DNA of 64,000 nucleotides from Cryphonectria parasitica EP155 (lineage: Eukaryota; Ascomycota; Sordariomycetes; Diaporthales; Cryphonectriaceae): the NCBI RefSeq assembly GCF_011745365.1, contig NW_024468911.1:1234759-1298758 (forward strand), in the 5' to 3' direction. The position numbers were made by a program, and so were the translations under genes. A model generated the notes under the pieces. That model ran no database searches. It saw only the letters and a list, made by a program, of their open reading frames with translations, and was not told the origin of the DNA. Shown here piece by piece: positions 50,586 to 62,005 of this stretch (within the stretch, counting starts at the first letter, position 1; the number at the start of each line of letters is the position of its first letter).

Positions 50586-53500
50586 TCAGTCGAGGTACTT
50601 GCCACCACACCGCGCGCAGACATCTACAGGCATCTCGCGCCTAACAACCTCCACCATCCCCTCCTCCGCCGCCGCTGCCGGAACCAGCACCCTGTCCACG
50701 AGGAAGTCGACGTTCAGACACCGTGACTGGCACACCCCACAGCACCGCGAGGTCTGCGGCTCCGTGATCGCCAGCCCAGACGCCCCACAGACCGCGACGC
50801 GGTGGCCGTTCTCGCAGAAGCAATCGAGGGGCCACTCCTTGGCGGTGGTGGCATCGTTACTGTTGTCGTCTTCGTCCGTTATGGCGTCTTTGTTCTGGTC
50901 GATGTTGGTGGTGGTATTGGGTTTGTAGCTTTGAGGGTAGGCGGGGAGGATGAACTTGGTCATGCCGTCGGCGCAGATGGTGCACGTCTGCCGGGCCACG
51001 TGGGGCGCGAAAATGTCCAAGATGTGCTGCCTGCGCGCTGCTGCCTCTGCATCTCTTCGCTCCTGGGCAATTTTTCTAGGGGTCCTCATAGCGGTATCCT
51101 CGTTGTCGTTGTCTTTCCCATCCGTGGCTGTCCTAGGGGTGAGGCCTGGCACGCCGTCCCCGCCACCGTACATCCACTCCCACACCCTCGCTTCCGTCGA
51201 CAGGCCTTCGACGTTGGCGACACTGATTGCCGCCGCCGCCGCCACCGCCATATCCAGCTGCTGCTGCCCGCTGTCTTCCTCGTGGTCCACCTCCATGGCA
51301 TCAGGAGGAGGGGTCGCCTTCTTCTTGACTGCTAGCGGTGCTGCTACTGTGGCGCGGCAACCCTGGGACTCAAAGACCACACGGCTCCGGTGGGCGCGCC
51401 ACGTGCCCTTCTCTGGCCTGACCGCCAGCTGGCTCGACGATAGTACCGCTGTGGTCCCGCCGCCGGGGCTCATTGCAATGCCCCAGATCCTCACGCGAAA
51501 CGGGTGCACGTCCGGGCCTTCTCTTGCCCATGGGTCAAACGCTGCGTCTTCATCCTCGTCTTCGTCGTCGTCGTCATCATCATCGTCGTCGTTGATGTCA
51601 TTATCCTCGCCCTTCTCGGTACCAAAAGCCATCGGCTCGGCGCCGAGCTCGCGGTCATCGTCATCGTTGCCACCTCTAGGACCCCCGTGGACCGTCTGGC
51701 CCGCCATTCCGAGGGGTATGGTCTGTGTGATCTTCTGGGTGATCTCGGCAGCCCACTGCGGCGGCTTCGTATCGAGGCCGCCTGGTTGCGAGGGCGCATT
51801 GGACTCCCACCACATGGGGTTGTTTGTGGCTGTGGCCGAGAGGCGGACGGCGGTGTACAGCGGGATGAGGGAGGGACAGACGGTGGAGAACGGGACTGGG
51901 TGAATGACGAGGCCTGTGATGGGGTTGTTGTGGGTGGCGTCGCCGGATGAATATGTTGTTTTGCACTGGTCCGTAGGGTGTGCGGGTAGAGGCGCAGGTC
52001 TGTCGCTGGCGCAGAGATCGACCTCGAAGCTTTCAACAACCCAGGGCGTGGCGATGATGCCGCGACAGAGCTTTTGGTTGTTCACATGCCAGATCTATCT
52101 CGATAATTAGCCTTCATCCGAAACCTGCCACACGGCTGTGTGTTGTATGTATTTATAAATAAGTATATATACAACTGTACATATCTTACCATGTCTTCAA
52201 ACTCTAGGAAGGCATCCGGCCCGAGATGGACGCAGCGACCTTCCCAGTCTTCTGGGTCATACGATATCTCTGGTGCCTCCTGCGGCTCCCACGTCGAGAT
52301 GTCGACTGAGATCCGCTTGAAACCGACATAGTGCCTGTCCATGTAGGAGAGCAGACATGACCAGTTCTGTCTGTCCTTGACCCAAGGACTCCAGCGAAGG
52401 CAATAGCTTGAGTCAGATGGCACAAAGTCCGGGTCATAAATCTGTATCCAGCATCAGCAAAGACCAGCCAGCCTTCTCAAACAAGACACGAAGTGCAAAA
52501 CAAGGAGTCAGGGAGCTCACATCAAGATGTCCATGTGGGCCTGCAGCCTCCAACCGCATCACCTCCTGGACATTCCAAATGGCCTCTTCGAGCCCGTCCG
52601 TCTCCCTCTTCCTAAAAGTCGTCCCCACGGACAGCACCACCAGCTCCCTCACATCATTCAGATATGCCAGCAGCGCCCTCCCACCGCCAACCTCCCTGCA
52701 CCACGCAAAAGCCTTTACGAACTCGCCATATCCATACTCCTCCTGGCCCGGAACCACAAAGTTCTCGCCCACCGCCCACAGCACCACCCAACTCTGCAGG
52801 TCCCTCGCAGCGCCTCGTCCAGCGCCTAGGTTCCGCAACGGCCTCGCTGTGCTGCCAAAGGGTGCTGGACCGCCCTCGCCATATACGGCCAGACTCCCTA
52901 CTCCCGTCAGCACGGCCAGCACGGGCCGTCCGTTCCGCCCTATGCCAGCAGGTGACCAGCCCACCGCGACCACATGGTTCATACTTGCGCCAGAGGCCCC
53001 TATGATGCCGACTCCGGCGCCTGGATGGCGGGCCACCACTGTCTCCTCGAGACGGGTGGGCGGTGGAAATGACGGTGGCGGTGCCGGGACGGTGACCCCC
53101 TCTCCCTTCTCTTCTCTCCTTTCGCCTTCTTCATTTCTCGCCGGCTGCTCCTGCGCCTTGCCCCACGCTGCACCTCCGTTATGGCCGTTGGCATGCGCAT
53201 CGCCGCCTACCCCGGCGGGGCCGTGATGAATCACAGGCATTTCCCGCCCAGCAGCTTCCCACACGTGCCTGTTCAGGTCCGGGTGCAGAGGCGGGTGCGA
53301 GATGGGGAGATGCCGCCAGACCTCAGAAAACTGACATCTGGGCAATTGCTCGTCGTCTCCATCCAGAGCACCAGCGGCGCCCGCCGCAGCGTTGAGCTTC
53401 ACGCTGCTGCCGCCCTCGTCATCGTCGTCGGGATCGCCATCATCGCTGTCCTCAGACATCAGCCCCTCGTTGTCCTCATCGCCGATTTCGGCAGGCAAAC

Positions 53501-53597
53501 CAGCAGGGAGGACGCCCAGGCTGTTGCTGCCGCCACCACCATCGCCGCCATCTGCCTCGGGTTTGCCCGCTGCGGTCTCGTCGGCTGGTTGGGGCTG

Positions 53598-53630
<33 letters not shown>

Positions 53631-53907
53631 ACCCCCCTGCCCGTCCTCCTCAACCGGGCGGGCAGGGTCTAGGATAGGGAACTCAGGGACGTAGATGAGC
53701 ACCGAGTCGTCTGCAGCGACAGCAAGCTCGGCATCGCTGGACCAGGCGAGGGCGCGGCGCTGGCTTAAGGGCCTGGTTGGGAGGTCGAGGCCTCGCAGGG
53801 GCAGGATCTAGAAAGGACTTTGTTAGGATGGGTGTCAAGACAGAGAACTGTTTCTTCTTTTTCTTCATCTTTTTCTGAAGGATGGAGCTTACTTTTGAAT
53901 TTTTCAT
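50586..53907 (-). CDS. Transcription factor TFIIIC subunit with N-terminal propeller and C-terminal zinc-finger domain
   Basis: Looks like the RNA polymerase III factor TFIIIC subunit with a TFIIIC-delta-type N-terminus and putative TFIIIC zinc-finger C-terminus (GTF3C4-related). Exons 53907-53893 (15 nt, MKNSK), 53807-52521, 52441-52190 and 52094-50586 give 1,020 residues; all phases are zero. After the tiny first exon the protein reads ILPLRGLDLPTRPLSQRRAL then AWSSDAELAVAADDSVLIYV, a WD-like blade. It continues with propeller-like segments such as MNHVVAVGWSPAGIGRNGRP. Low-complexity inserts include a Gln9 run (CTG repeat near 53599-53630) and a long Asp run (near 51545-51600). The last 150 residues hold paired cysteines: CTICADGM, LDCFCENGHRVAVC, CCGVCQSRC and CARCGGKYLD, ending at the stop. 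Subunit naming is uncertain. Confidence 0.82.
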
Positions 53908-54593
53908 GTCTCATTGATTATTATAAATTGTGTGGGGAGATCCAAGCAATGTGCTCCGGCAGGAAGGAATGGCGAGTTGTGTATTAGTGGAGGTAGGGAA
54001 GTAACGACGAGATGAAAAAGAATTCCTGAGACCCTCTAAACTGTCTCAAGATTTCAATTGACAATTTGAAGCAACAAAATCCCCAGGATTGGGCTCATTG
54101 GCGTGAGAATTCATGGCCCTTCAGGCGAATTGAAGAGTAAAAGAAGAAGAAAAAAGAAGAATAGCGAAGGTGCGAGTTTTGTTGAGGGTTGTCACAGATT
54201 CCAGTTTGGGCAGACAGCAGCCTGTGCCTACTGTACTAGTGAGAAACATGCCCTTTGGGCCAAAATTAAGAGAGGTCAGGACTCAACAAGAACAGACCAC
54301 AACATCACTCCAAAAAAACATGCACCAGATCTTTTTCTCTTTTCTTTCTTTTCTCTTTCTTCAAAACTCAACAATTCTGAAGTTGAGCTGAAGGAATATA
54401 AGATTAAATGTGTCTGTCCAGTGCCCATCAGCCTTTGTGCATTAGCGTGAGCGGGAGAAACAATGTGAGCAAGTCCACTTTCATCCTCCAACTACACCTA
54501 GACACTTTTGCGTACTTCAAGTGAGGAAGACAAGTAATGTTGGGTGGATAGTAAAGAGAATTGCTATGTAAATCTCAGTAATGTATATATATA
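53908..54593. other. Intergenic region upstream of the TFIIIC gene
   Basis: About 0.7 kb, AT-rich in the right half, with a T/C-rich run near 54330-54362. It is TFIIIC promoter DNA and GPI8 3' flank. No gene recognised. Confidence 0.6.
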
Positions 54594-55896
54594 TTATGAC
54601 CTACCAGATTTCTCGAAAAAAGAACCCAGACCCCATAATGAAACACAGCCTCCCAGGACAACCGCCCCCAGCAGCTTCTTGGTCCACCAATTGTCATCTG
54701 TCAATGGCTTGGCAGCCTGTATCTTGTGGATTGGTGCTGCCGCCGTCTCCCACCTCTTCTCTCCCTGCGAGGCGTTTCCTTGCTGGGAGTGCGTCTCGTC
54801 CTGGGCATCGGCCCTCCGCCGCAGCTCGGCGATGTGCCTACTCAGCCCTAACAGGTCCTCTTCTAGCGTGGAGTTCTTGGTACCGTCGACCTCGACATTC
54901 TGGACGTTCCCGAAGAAATCAGTCACGAGTCTGGACCGGGCGGCGTCCTCGCCACCCGGGAATAGATCGTAACGCACGCCGGCGTTGGAGTGGATCTTCT
55001 CGTAGGTGTAGCTGTCGAACAGCTCGCCCAGCGTCTTCTTGCTGCTGAGGTCGCCCACGTGCGTCTCGAGGAACTCAAGGTTGTAGTAGGTGTACCTGTC
55101 GATGACAGCGACGCCCACGTCGTTGTCGGCATGGTGCGAGTACGATGACTGATCCAGCTCCGATGAGCCCGTCGCGATGATCCTGGGCGAATACAGCTGC
55201 GTGTACATCGTGTTGGCCTGGCAGGTGTCGATCATGAAGAGGATCTCGTGGTACCTGCAAAGGGAAGAACCCGCCATCACACACATTAGTTTTCGTCTCA
55301 CAAAATGTTTTCCCTTCATGATTCCTCTTGTATCGAATGGACAGGACGTACCTCTTCTTCTCCCACATCTGCTCGAATGCGTCGGCAAGGTCAAAAGCGC
55401 CAATTTCCTCGGCGTCTTGGAATTTCAAGAACTCGTTGCCGCCATGGCCCGTCATATACACGAGGATGTTGCTCCGGTCGTCGGTCAGCAGTCTCTTGCT
55501 TCTCGGGGTCTCCTCGCCCACGCGGTCGGTCAGGAGCCTGATAAAGTTCTCGACAGTGACCTCGTAGCCCCGGTAGTCGACCTCGATATTGTCGCCGTAC
55601 AGGTCGACAGCACGATCGGCGTTGGAGTAGACGGTGCCAGGAAAAGCATTCCGCGGGTTGCAGGCCATGTCGTCAGGCAGCATGAGAATGATCTGGGAGT
55701 CGGGGATGCCGAGACGCTTCACGGTGCGGTAGATGGAGAGCACGTTGGCGAGGTGGCGGTAGTTGAACCAGAAGCGAGACGTGCAGACCAGCACAGCCCA
55801 ATTGCTGGTGTGCTCGGCGAGGACGGACGGGAGGAGGACATGATGGCCGAGGACAAGGACGAGGAGGGCAGTCAGGAGGTTCGAGGGGGGACGCAT
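54594..55896 (-). CDS. gpi8: GPI-anchor transamidase catalytic subunit (caspase-like C13 peptidase)
   Basis: ER-lumenal cysteine protease-like subunit that cleaves the C-terminal signal of proteins and attaches the GPI anchor. Exons 55896-55352 and 55254-54594 (intron GTACGT...GCAG, 97 nt) give 401 residues. ATG 55896 opens a signal peptide ([20 protein letters not shown]). Landmarks: [40 protein letters not shown], the catalytic His in [14 protein letters not shown] (about residue 151) and the catalytic Cys in [14 protein letters not shown] (about 193). It continues with [20 protein letters not shown], and ends with one hydrophobic segment ([20 protein letters not shown]) as membrane anchor. 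Both catalytic residues are intact. Confidence 0.97.
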
Positions 55897-57583
55897 CTTC
55901 GCGTCCCGTCCCGTGTCAGGGTCACTGCGAACTGTTGGGAAGCTGTTGGTGTTGTGTTGGTCTACGGAGGACTTCTCTGTGACGTCGCTGTTGTGGACGT
56001 CGTAGTCGTCGCCGTAGTCGTCGTCTTCTTCTCTCCTTCTTATCAAGTCATGAAGGGAGGTTACGCCTCGGGCGTGCAAAGTTGTCTTGAGGAATGGTAA
56101 GTGGGCAGTATTGGTAAGTGTTCGAAGGAATACACATTGGTAAGCGTCCAAAGGAATATACACCCCTTACCTAGCAACCCCCCAAGGGCGTGACAGGGGT
56201 CTTTTCGACGGCAGCGGGGCGCGGCTATCCAGCAGGGTCAGCCCTTCCTGCAGTAACTCACGCTAAGTAATAGCCTACAGTCACATGCCAACTTTCCCAT
56301 GCAACTCAGTATAATTTTCACGCTTCGTCACCTTGATAATATATGCCGTACAACACAAGATGCAGGCTCAAATCAGACTTACTTTGATGAATAAATGCTA
56401 ATTTAGTGTCTGAATGTTACCATGTAAGCAAGATCTGTCTCTAATAAGTAATATTGCAAAAAAGCATGCGTAAATATGGGAGAAGAAATGGCGAGTATAT
56501 ACTGCGCAGGGGATAAAGTGTCAAAGATTATATATATACCTCTTAGCAGTAATGAACCGCAACCATGCTATGCCGATTTCTGATCAGCTGCGTAGAAGGG
56601 AGCCCGCCACACGTCTTGGGGCAAGGTCTTCAACACTGGAAATGAAATCTCCCTCTCCAGGGCTTGGGTTTCGAAGAAACAGAAGTCTAAATGATGACAC
56701 TGACGCACCTCTATCAATATTATAAGTAATTGGACTGGGTGCGTCCTTTGTAATGGTAATTATTTATCACTTTACTGGTAATGTGAAAATGTTTTGGGTG
56801 TGATTATGACAATGTTGTGGGGAGGATCTTGATAGTTGTTTGTTTCGAAAGTCAAGTCTGGGTGGAGCAGGCCAAATACAGACTAGCTGTTTCCAGGGTT
56901 GCACCTGCATTACACAAGCATCTTGTGAGATTGGTTGCAGGGGTCTTGCCTCGCCTCTTCTGGTCACACAATGATCGCACGACTGTTCACGTTGCTGCCT
57001 TTTGGCTTGTATATAATCACTGATATCTTTGCTGGTTAATCCCCAGTGCTGGGCAGGCCTAGAGGTTTCCTCCCCCTACTTACTCTCTCCCCTCTAGCGT
57101 GTTTTACTCGGGATCAACCGACCACAACGGGAACAGTTTAGAAACGCTCTCTTTGACTCCCATCGGGGATAAACTCCAACAACCTCCGACCTTTGGCATC
57201 CAAGACCACAGACTGGACTTCAATGAGGGCAAGAAGGAGCACGAGCCAAAGCTTCATGAGGGAATCCTGTCGATATTGTCGGCAATTACCCAAAATCGTT
57301 GGTCTTCACCGCGGCCCCAGCCCCAGAAGACCCACACCCAGAAGACCCCGTCATACTAGTAGTACTTCGTCCTTTGAACCCGGCTACCGAAGTTCCCTGA
57401 CCTAGTTCTAGACTTTCTGTCAACCAAGTCCCGTGCTCCTCCTCCTCCTCCTCCTCCTCCTCCCACCACCACCACCACCCTCTCCTCGTTCCGTCCCCCT
57501 TCCTGGGACTCGTTGCGTTCATCACGCAGACACATACACATATCATCCCTCTCTTCGTTGGTCATCCGCTGAGTATTTTAGCT
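55897..57583. other. Divergent intergenic region between GPI8 and the histidine-phosphatase gene
   Basis: About 1.7 kb without a gene. Contains copy B of the dispersed repeat (56560-56780). The stretch 56280-56560 is AT-rich. Near 57437-57480 lies a CTC/CTT then CCA triplet tract in the presumed leader of the downstream gene. Confidence 0.55.
56560..56780. repeat. Dispersed repeat, copy B (diverged)
   Basis: Partner of the segment at 46690-46890, same orientation. The best block begins at 56664. Relative to copy A, several changes replace C with T or G with A, and the segment sits in AT-rich DNA. Confidence 0.6.
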
Positions 57584-57845
57584 ATGGGCGGCGCTCCGGC
57601 TCACATATTCGTCGTGAGGTAAGTGTCGACGGAACCACTGCGTCTTCCTCCCTCTGTGCCCTTATTGATGTGCTGCCCTCTTGCTTAGACACGGAAACCG
57701 CCTTGACGCCGCAAACAAGCAGTGGCATCTACAATCTCCAACCCCTTACGATCCACCCCTCACCTACTCCGGATGGAATCAGGCGCGAGCCGTAGGTCAG
57801 AGGATCAGGCAGATCCTCCGCGAAAGAGACAGTCGGGATGATGCC

Positions 57846-57882
<37 letters not shown>

Positions 57883-59864
57883 CAACAACAGCAGAAGCTG
57901 GAACATCGTCACCAACCACAACAGATGGTCCTCCGAGGAAGCGCCGCAAGTTCAAGATCGTTGTCCACTCCTCGCCCTTCCTGCGCTGCGTCCAGACCTC
58001 CATAGGCATCAGCGCCGGCCTCGCCTCTGACCCCGAGCCCCAACCTGCCACTCCTGCCCGGGCCTCTTCCATCCATTCCTCCACCAACCCCCGACTCCGA
58101 CCTACCAACAACGCTGACCTCCCCCCTTCCGACCCTGCTCCTCCCTCAGACCTGCCCGCCCCGTCTGAGACAGTGCCCGCCCCGCCCAGAGACCTCGTTG
58201 TCGAGAAGACCGTCCTCCGCCTCGATGCCTTCCTCGGGGAATGGCTCACACCGGGTTACTTCGAGGTCATCACTCCGCCTCCGAGCTCGGGTCTGATGTT
58301 AGCCAGCGCCAAGGCAAATCTGCTGCGCAGGGAGGACTACAGCACGAACCCCAACTTCGCCGCCTATAACAACCAGAATGCCAGCCAGCCGTCCTGGGCC
58401 GCCGCCGCCGTGCCCAGCCCGACGTCACCCGTGAACACCTCGGACAACGTGTCTAGCCTCGCCGAGGCCCTCAGGCGTGCAGGCAGGAGCAACAGTGTTA
58501 CAAGCGTCATGAGTAATGGGGAGTCACGCCTGCTGACAGGAGGGACCTATGTTCCTCCCGTGCCGACGTACGCCATTTCCCACAACGCCGAGATACCCAA
58601 TGGCTATGTCCCACATGCTAGGGACAACTGCTGCGAGGTGGACTACCAGTGGGACTCGATGCGGGGCACTCTCGACTGGGGTGATGGCGGTACGCTGGGC
58701 GAGGAGTGGACACACATGCACCACCGATTCCGGAAGGGCCTGCAGAAGCTGGTGGACTGGTACGCCACGGCCGAGAACCCCTCAGACATGGTCACCAAGG
58801 TGCGCCGTAATAGCGTCGCGGACGACTACGTCATGGTCGACGATGAGGACGTTGAGGTCGAGTCCGTGGTTGTCATCGTATCTCACGGCGCCGGCTGCAA
58901 CGCCCTGATCGGCGCCATCACACACCAGCCCGTCCTGACAGACGTCGGTCTGGCGTCGCTCACGCAAGCCGTCAGGAGACCCTGCGCCAGCGAGGTCGAG
59001 GAGGACGCATCAGTCCGCGTCGCGTCAGGCGGCGGCGACACCGTCTCCCACCCTTCCGGCCTCATTGCCATCCACAAGCACTACGACTTGAAATTGTTTG
59101 CCAGCAACGAGCACCTGACCTCCACGCGCGGCTCCAGGTCAGGCTCGATACCAGCCCTGATGGCCCCGCCCAGCCGTGGACGCCTGGGAAGCACGAGCTA
59201 CACATCCTCACCACTTAGCGGGAGTAGCAATGGCTTATTCTCACCGACAGACGGCCCAGGTAGCCGCAGCACCTCGGCAGTGACAAACTTTGGCGGTATG
59301 AGGCGGGACTCGGCATCCTCATCTCGGTTGTCAGGCAGGATCGGGCTGAACATGAGCGATTTGAACGGGGTCAGCAGCAGCAGCAGCAGCGGTGGTGGTG
59401 GTGGTAGCGGCATCACGGTGGGCAGTGGTGTGACCTCGTTTACCAGGCCGTCGCTTGCACTGGGCGGCCTCTGGTCTCCGCTCCGTAACACCCTCGGGGT
59501 GCCGGACGACGATGATGATGATTTCCTCCCGAACTTTGGCGGCTTTGGGACTGCCGCACCGAGCACGAACACGACCACGACCACGACCATGCCTGAGGAG
59601 CCGACGCCGTCCACACCAAGAGTAACGAATGGCTCCAGCAACGGCGGTGGCAGCGATGCGGTCTCTCCACGAACGAATGTCGAGCGCCGCAGCACCACCT
59701 CTTCTGAAAATCACAGCGAGGAGCACAAAGACATGCCGGGGCCTCTGCCGCAGCTGGGTTTGGGTGCAGGCGGGCTTTGGGGCAGCCACAAACCGATAGA
59801 AGATAGCGTATCACGAGATCTATCCTCGTCGAAGAGGCGGTGGACGGTGAATGAAAGGTGGTGA
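57584..59864 (+). CDS. Histidine phosphatase superfamily (phosphoglycerate-mutase-like) protein
   Basis: Branch-1 histidine phosphatase fold of unknown substrate. Exons 57584-57618 and 57689-59864 (intron GTAAGT...TTAG, 70 nt) give 736 residues. The catalytic RHG motif spans the splice junction: MGGAPAHIFVVR-HGNRLDAA. A 5' part with LTYSGWNQARAVGQRIRQIL and a site for a second arginine (VVHSSPFLRCVQTSIGIS) is typical. The second histidine lies far downstream in VVIVSHGAGCNALIGAI (about residue 407). The two halves are separated by disordered inserts: Ala12 (GCA triplet repeat, 57844-57880) and Ser/Pro-rich DNA. The last 270 residues are Ser/Gly/Thr-rich and disordered. Yeast Tfc7 has such a domain, but nothing here shows a TFIIIC role. 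Confidence 0.86.
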
Positions 59865-62005
59865 GGGAAAGGAGGGGGGAGAGAAGAAGAAGAAATAAGC
59901 TGAACGGCGCATTTCATTTTTCGAGACTTGAACTTCCGAGTCTTTTCCATTGACACAGCACGGCGTATAAGGCTAGGAAAGGTGTTATTCCGCCCCATAA
60001 CGACTCAATCTTGTTGATTGTGTGTATATACAGAGATGATTACAGCATCTTCCGGTGTGAGGGAAAGGGTCGAAAGGGGGAAGACAGGTGTTCTGGAGCA
60101 TTGATCACTGGAAGCGAAAAAGGGACAGGCTGGAACAGGGACCATGATGGGAAAGCATGAGTTGGGATGGCATGATCAGGTTCAGATTGCTCTACTCTCT
60201 ACTAGATTTTAGTTTTTCAAAAGTTGAAGAATGGCTTTGTTGAGTCCAACATGTGTTGATTGGGAAGTGTCTCCTTGTCAATGTTTTTGTAGTTTATAAT
60301 CTATCATACATGTTGAGGAGAGGCAATGTGTCTCTGGTATAGGACAGTGCTTATGTAGGAGGTAAAACTGAAGTAAATTCATTCCAGCTAATTAAGGACA
60401 ATGCTGTCATCAAAGATAGAAAGAAGAAGAGAAAAGAGGATTGAACATGTTTAACCAGCAGTTATGTGAGCATGATAATCTCTTAGACAAGTAATGAACT
60501 AAGCTACGCTGTTGCACTTGCAATTCAGCTGGGCAGGGATACTATATGTTTCCTCGGGCCTTTGCAGATGATGACAATGATAATGATTCAAGATCCAGGA
60601 GTCCCTGCGGGTGACCGTCCAGGCGCAGTCTAGGAACGGGGCTGACGTTTCATATTGGGCGCAGCGGCTGAGCAAGTCCCAAGTAGTCTTGTCGGCTTTC
60701 CAGGCGGGGACATGCTTATGTTCACCTACTAGCCGTGCCATCGTGCTTCTCGAAAGAGAAGGAAAAAAAAAAGCCCTGGATGATCGTCGTCTTCAGACGC
60801 TCCCTGGGCAGACGCACCAGGACCTAAATTTCATCTTTTGAGCGGGTTCTCATGAAAGGTTAATGAATTAGAAACCTGGGGTAAAATCAAAGCCAGTCTC
60901 AGGTCCTGATAGACTGAGTGGAAAAAAACCTCAAACGAATGACTGAATTTTGAGAGGGGGCAGACACACACTGCTACTGCTTGCAACAATACGTGCTAAC
61001 AAAGGTATAGTATAGTACATTACGGCACTGGCACTGGCCTTGGCACTGGCGTGACTCAGGTGTGTGGGCAAGCCTTGAAAGGGCTTCGCCACTTAAGCTC
61101 CCGTCCCCCCTCTGCAGGACAGCCATTCCTGTTAGAGACCAGTCTTCAAACCGACGTTCCAATCGACTGACGAGCACACACCTACTATGTACCGAAACAG
61201 GGACATTCTCTACAGGAGGGAACCCACTCTACTACAAGTCGTCCTGGAACAAAACCCCACGATTCTGGGAAAGGTCCAAGGACCAGGTCTGTAGAAACCA
61301 GATCCGCACAACCCGACTCAGCCTCGCAAGTTTTGCTGTGAGGCAGAAAAGAAGAAGAGAAAGAAAAGAAAGAAGGAAAAAATACGACGAAAGAAAGATA
61401 AAGACCACGCATCCTTGGTATTACTTCGGCTGTCACGATCCGATCGTCGAGACTCGGCGGATATTGAGAAGGGATCAAGCCGAATTGTGGGGTGAGACGG
61501 GCGCTACAGATGAGGCTGTGCTTTTGTTTGCTACTCCTTTTCCTGTCACAGCAGCTACTAAAGACTTCGAAGTGGAAGAAAGACAAACATTACTGCGGGC
61601 GTCTGGTCTGGTCTCGCCAGACTTGAGTCTCGAAGGGAGAGAAGAAGAATTAGAAAAAGAGACAAGCAGCAATCTTTCATTTTTCACTCTATTTGAAAGA
61701 AGGGAGGAAAGCTGAGAGCGACAAGTCTCTTGGAAAGTGCAACCTGCTAGTCGTGGATCCGAAAACGAACTTGCGCCACTCTCAACGGCCCCGTTTCAAC
61801 TTCATTGCTACGGACAACAACACACTCCCTTGGCTGGATTTCCAATTGCAGTGGCTCGACACTGCTGTATCCCTCCGATGCAGGGCGAGGGGCATACCAG
61901 CCTCGAAGGGCAAGTCTTCTTCCCTTGCTGACCATCGTCATCGACATCAACACCACCTCTGAATCCCAAGCCTCCGTGGACGGATGGTCGAGAACGCTGG
62001 CCAAG
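59865..62005. other. Intergenic region upstream of the ankyrin-type gene
   Basis: About 2.1 kb. The 60200-60520 part is AT-rich. A short TGGCACTGG-type repetition lies at about 61024-61051. Frames such as 61062-61715 are basic/low-complexity with no family signature and are probably promoter or leader DNA of the downstream gene. Confidence 0.5.

Noticed and set aside
55177..56100. Plus-strand frame of 307 codons opposite GPI8
   Set aside because: Antisense shadow of a confidently assigned gene; crosses its intron.
61062..61715. 217-codon plus-strand frame upstream of the ankyrin-type gene
   Set aside because: Low-complexity Arg/Lys/Glu composition, no family signature, position fits promoter or leader.
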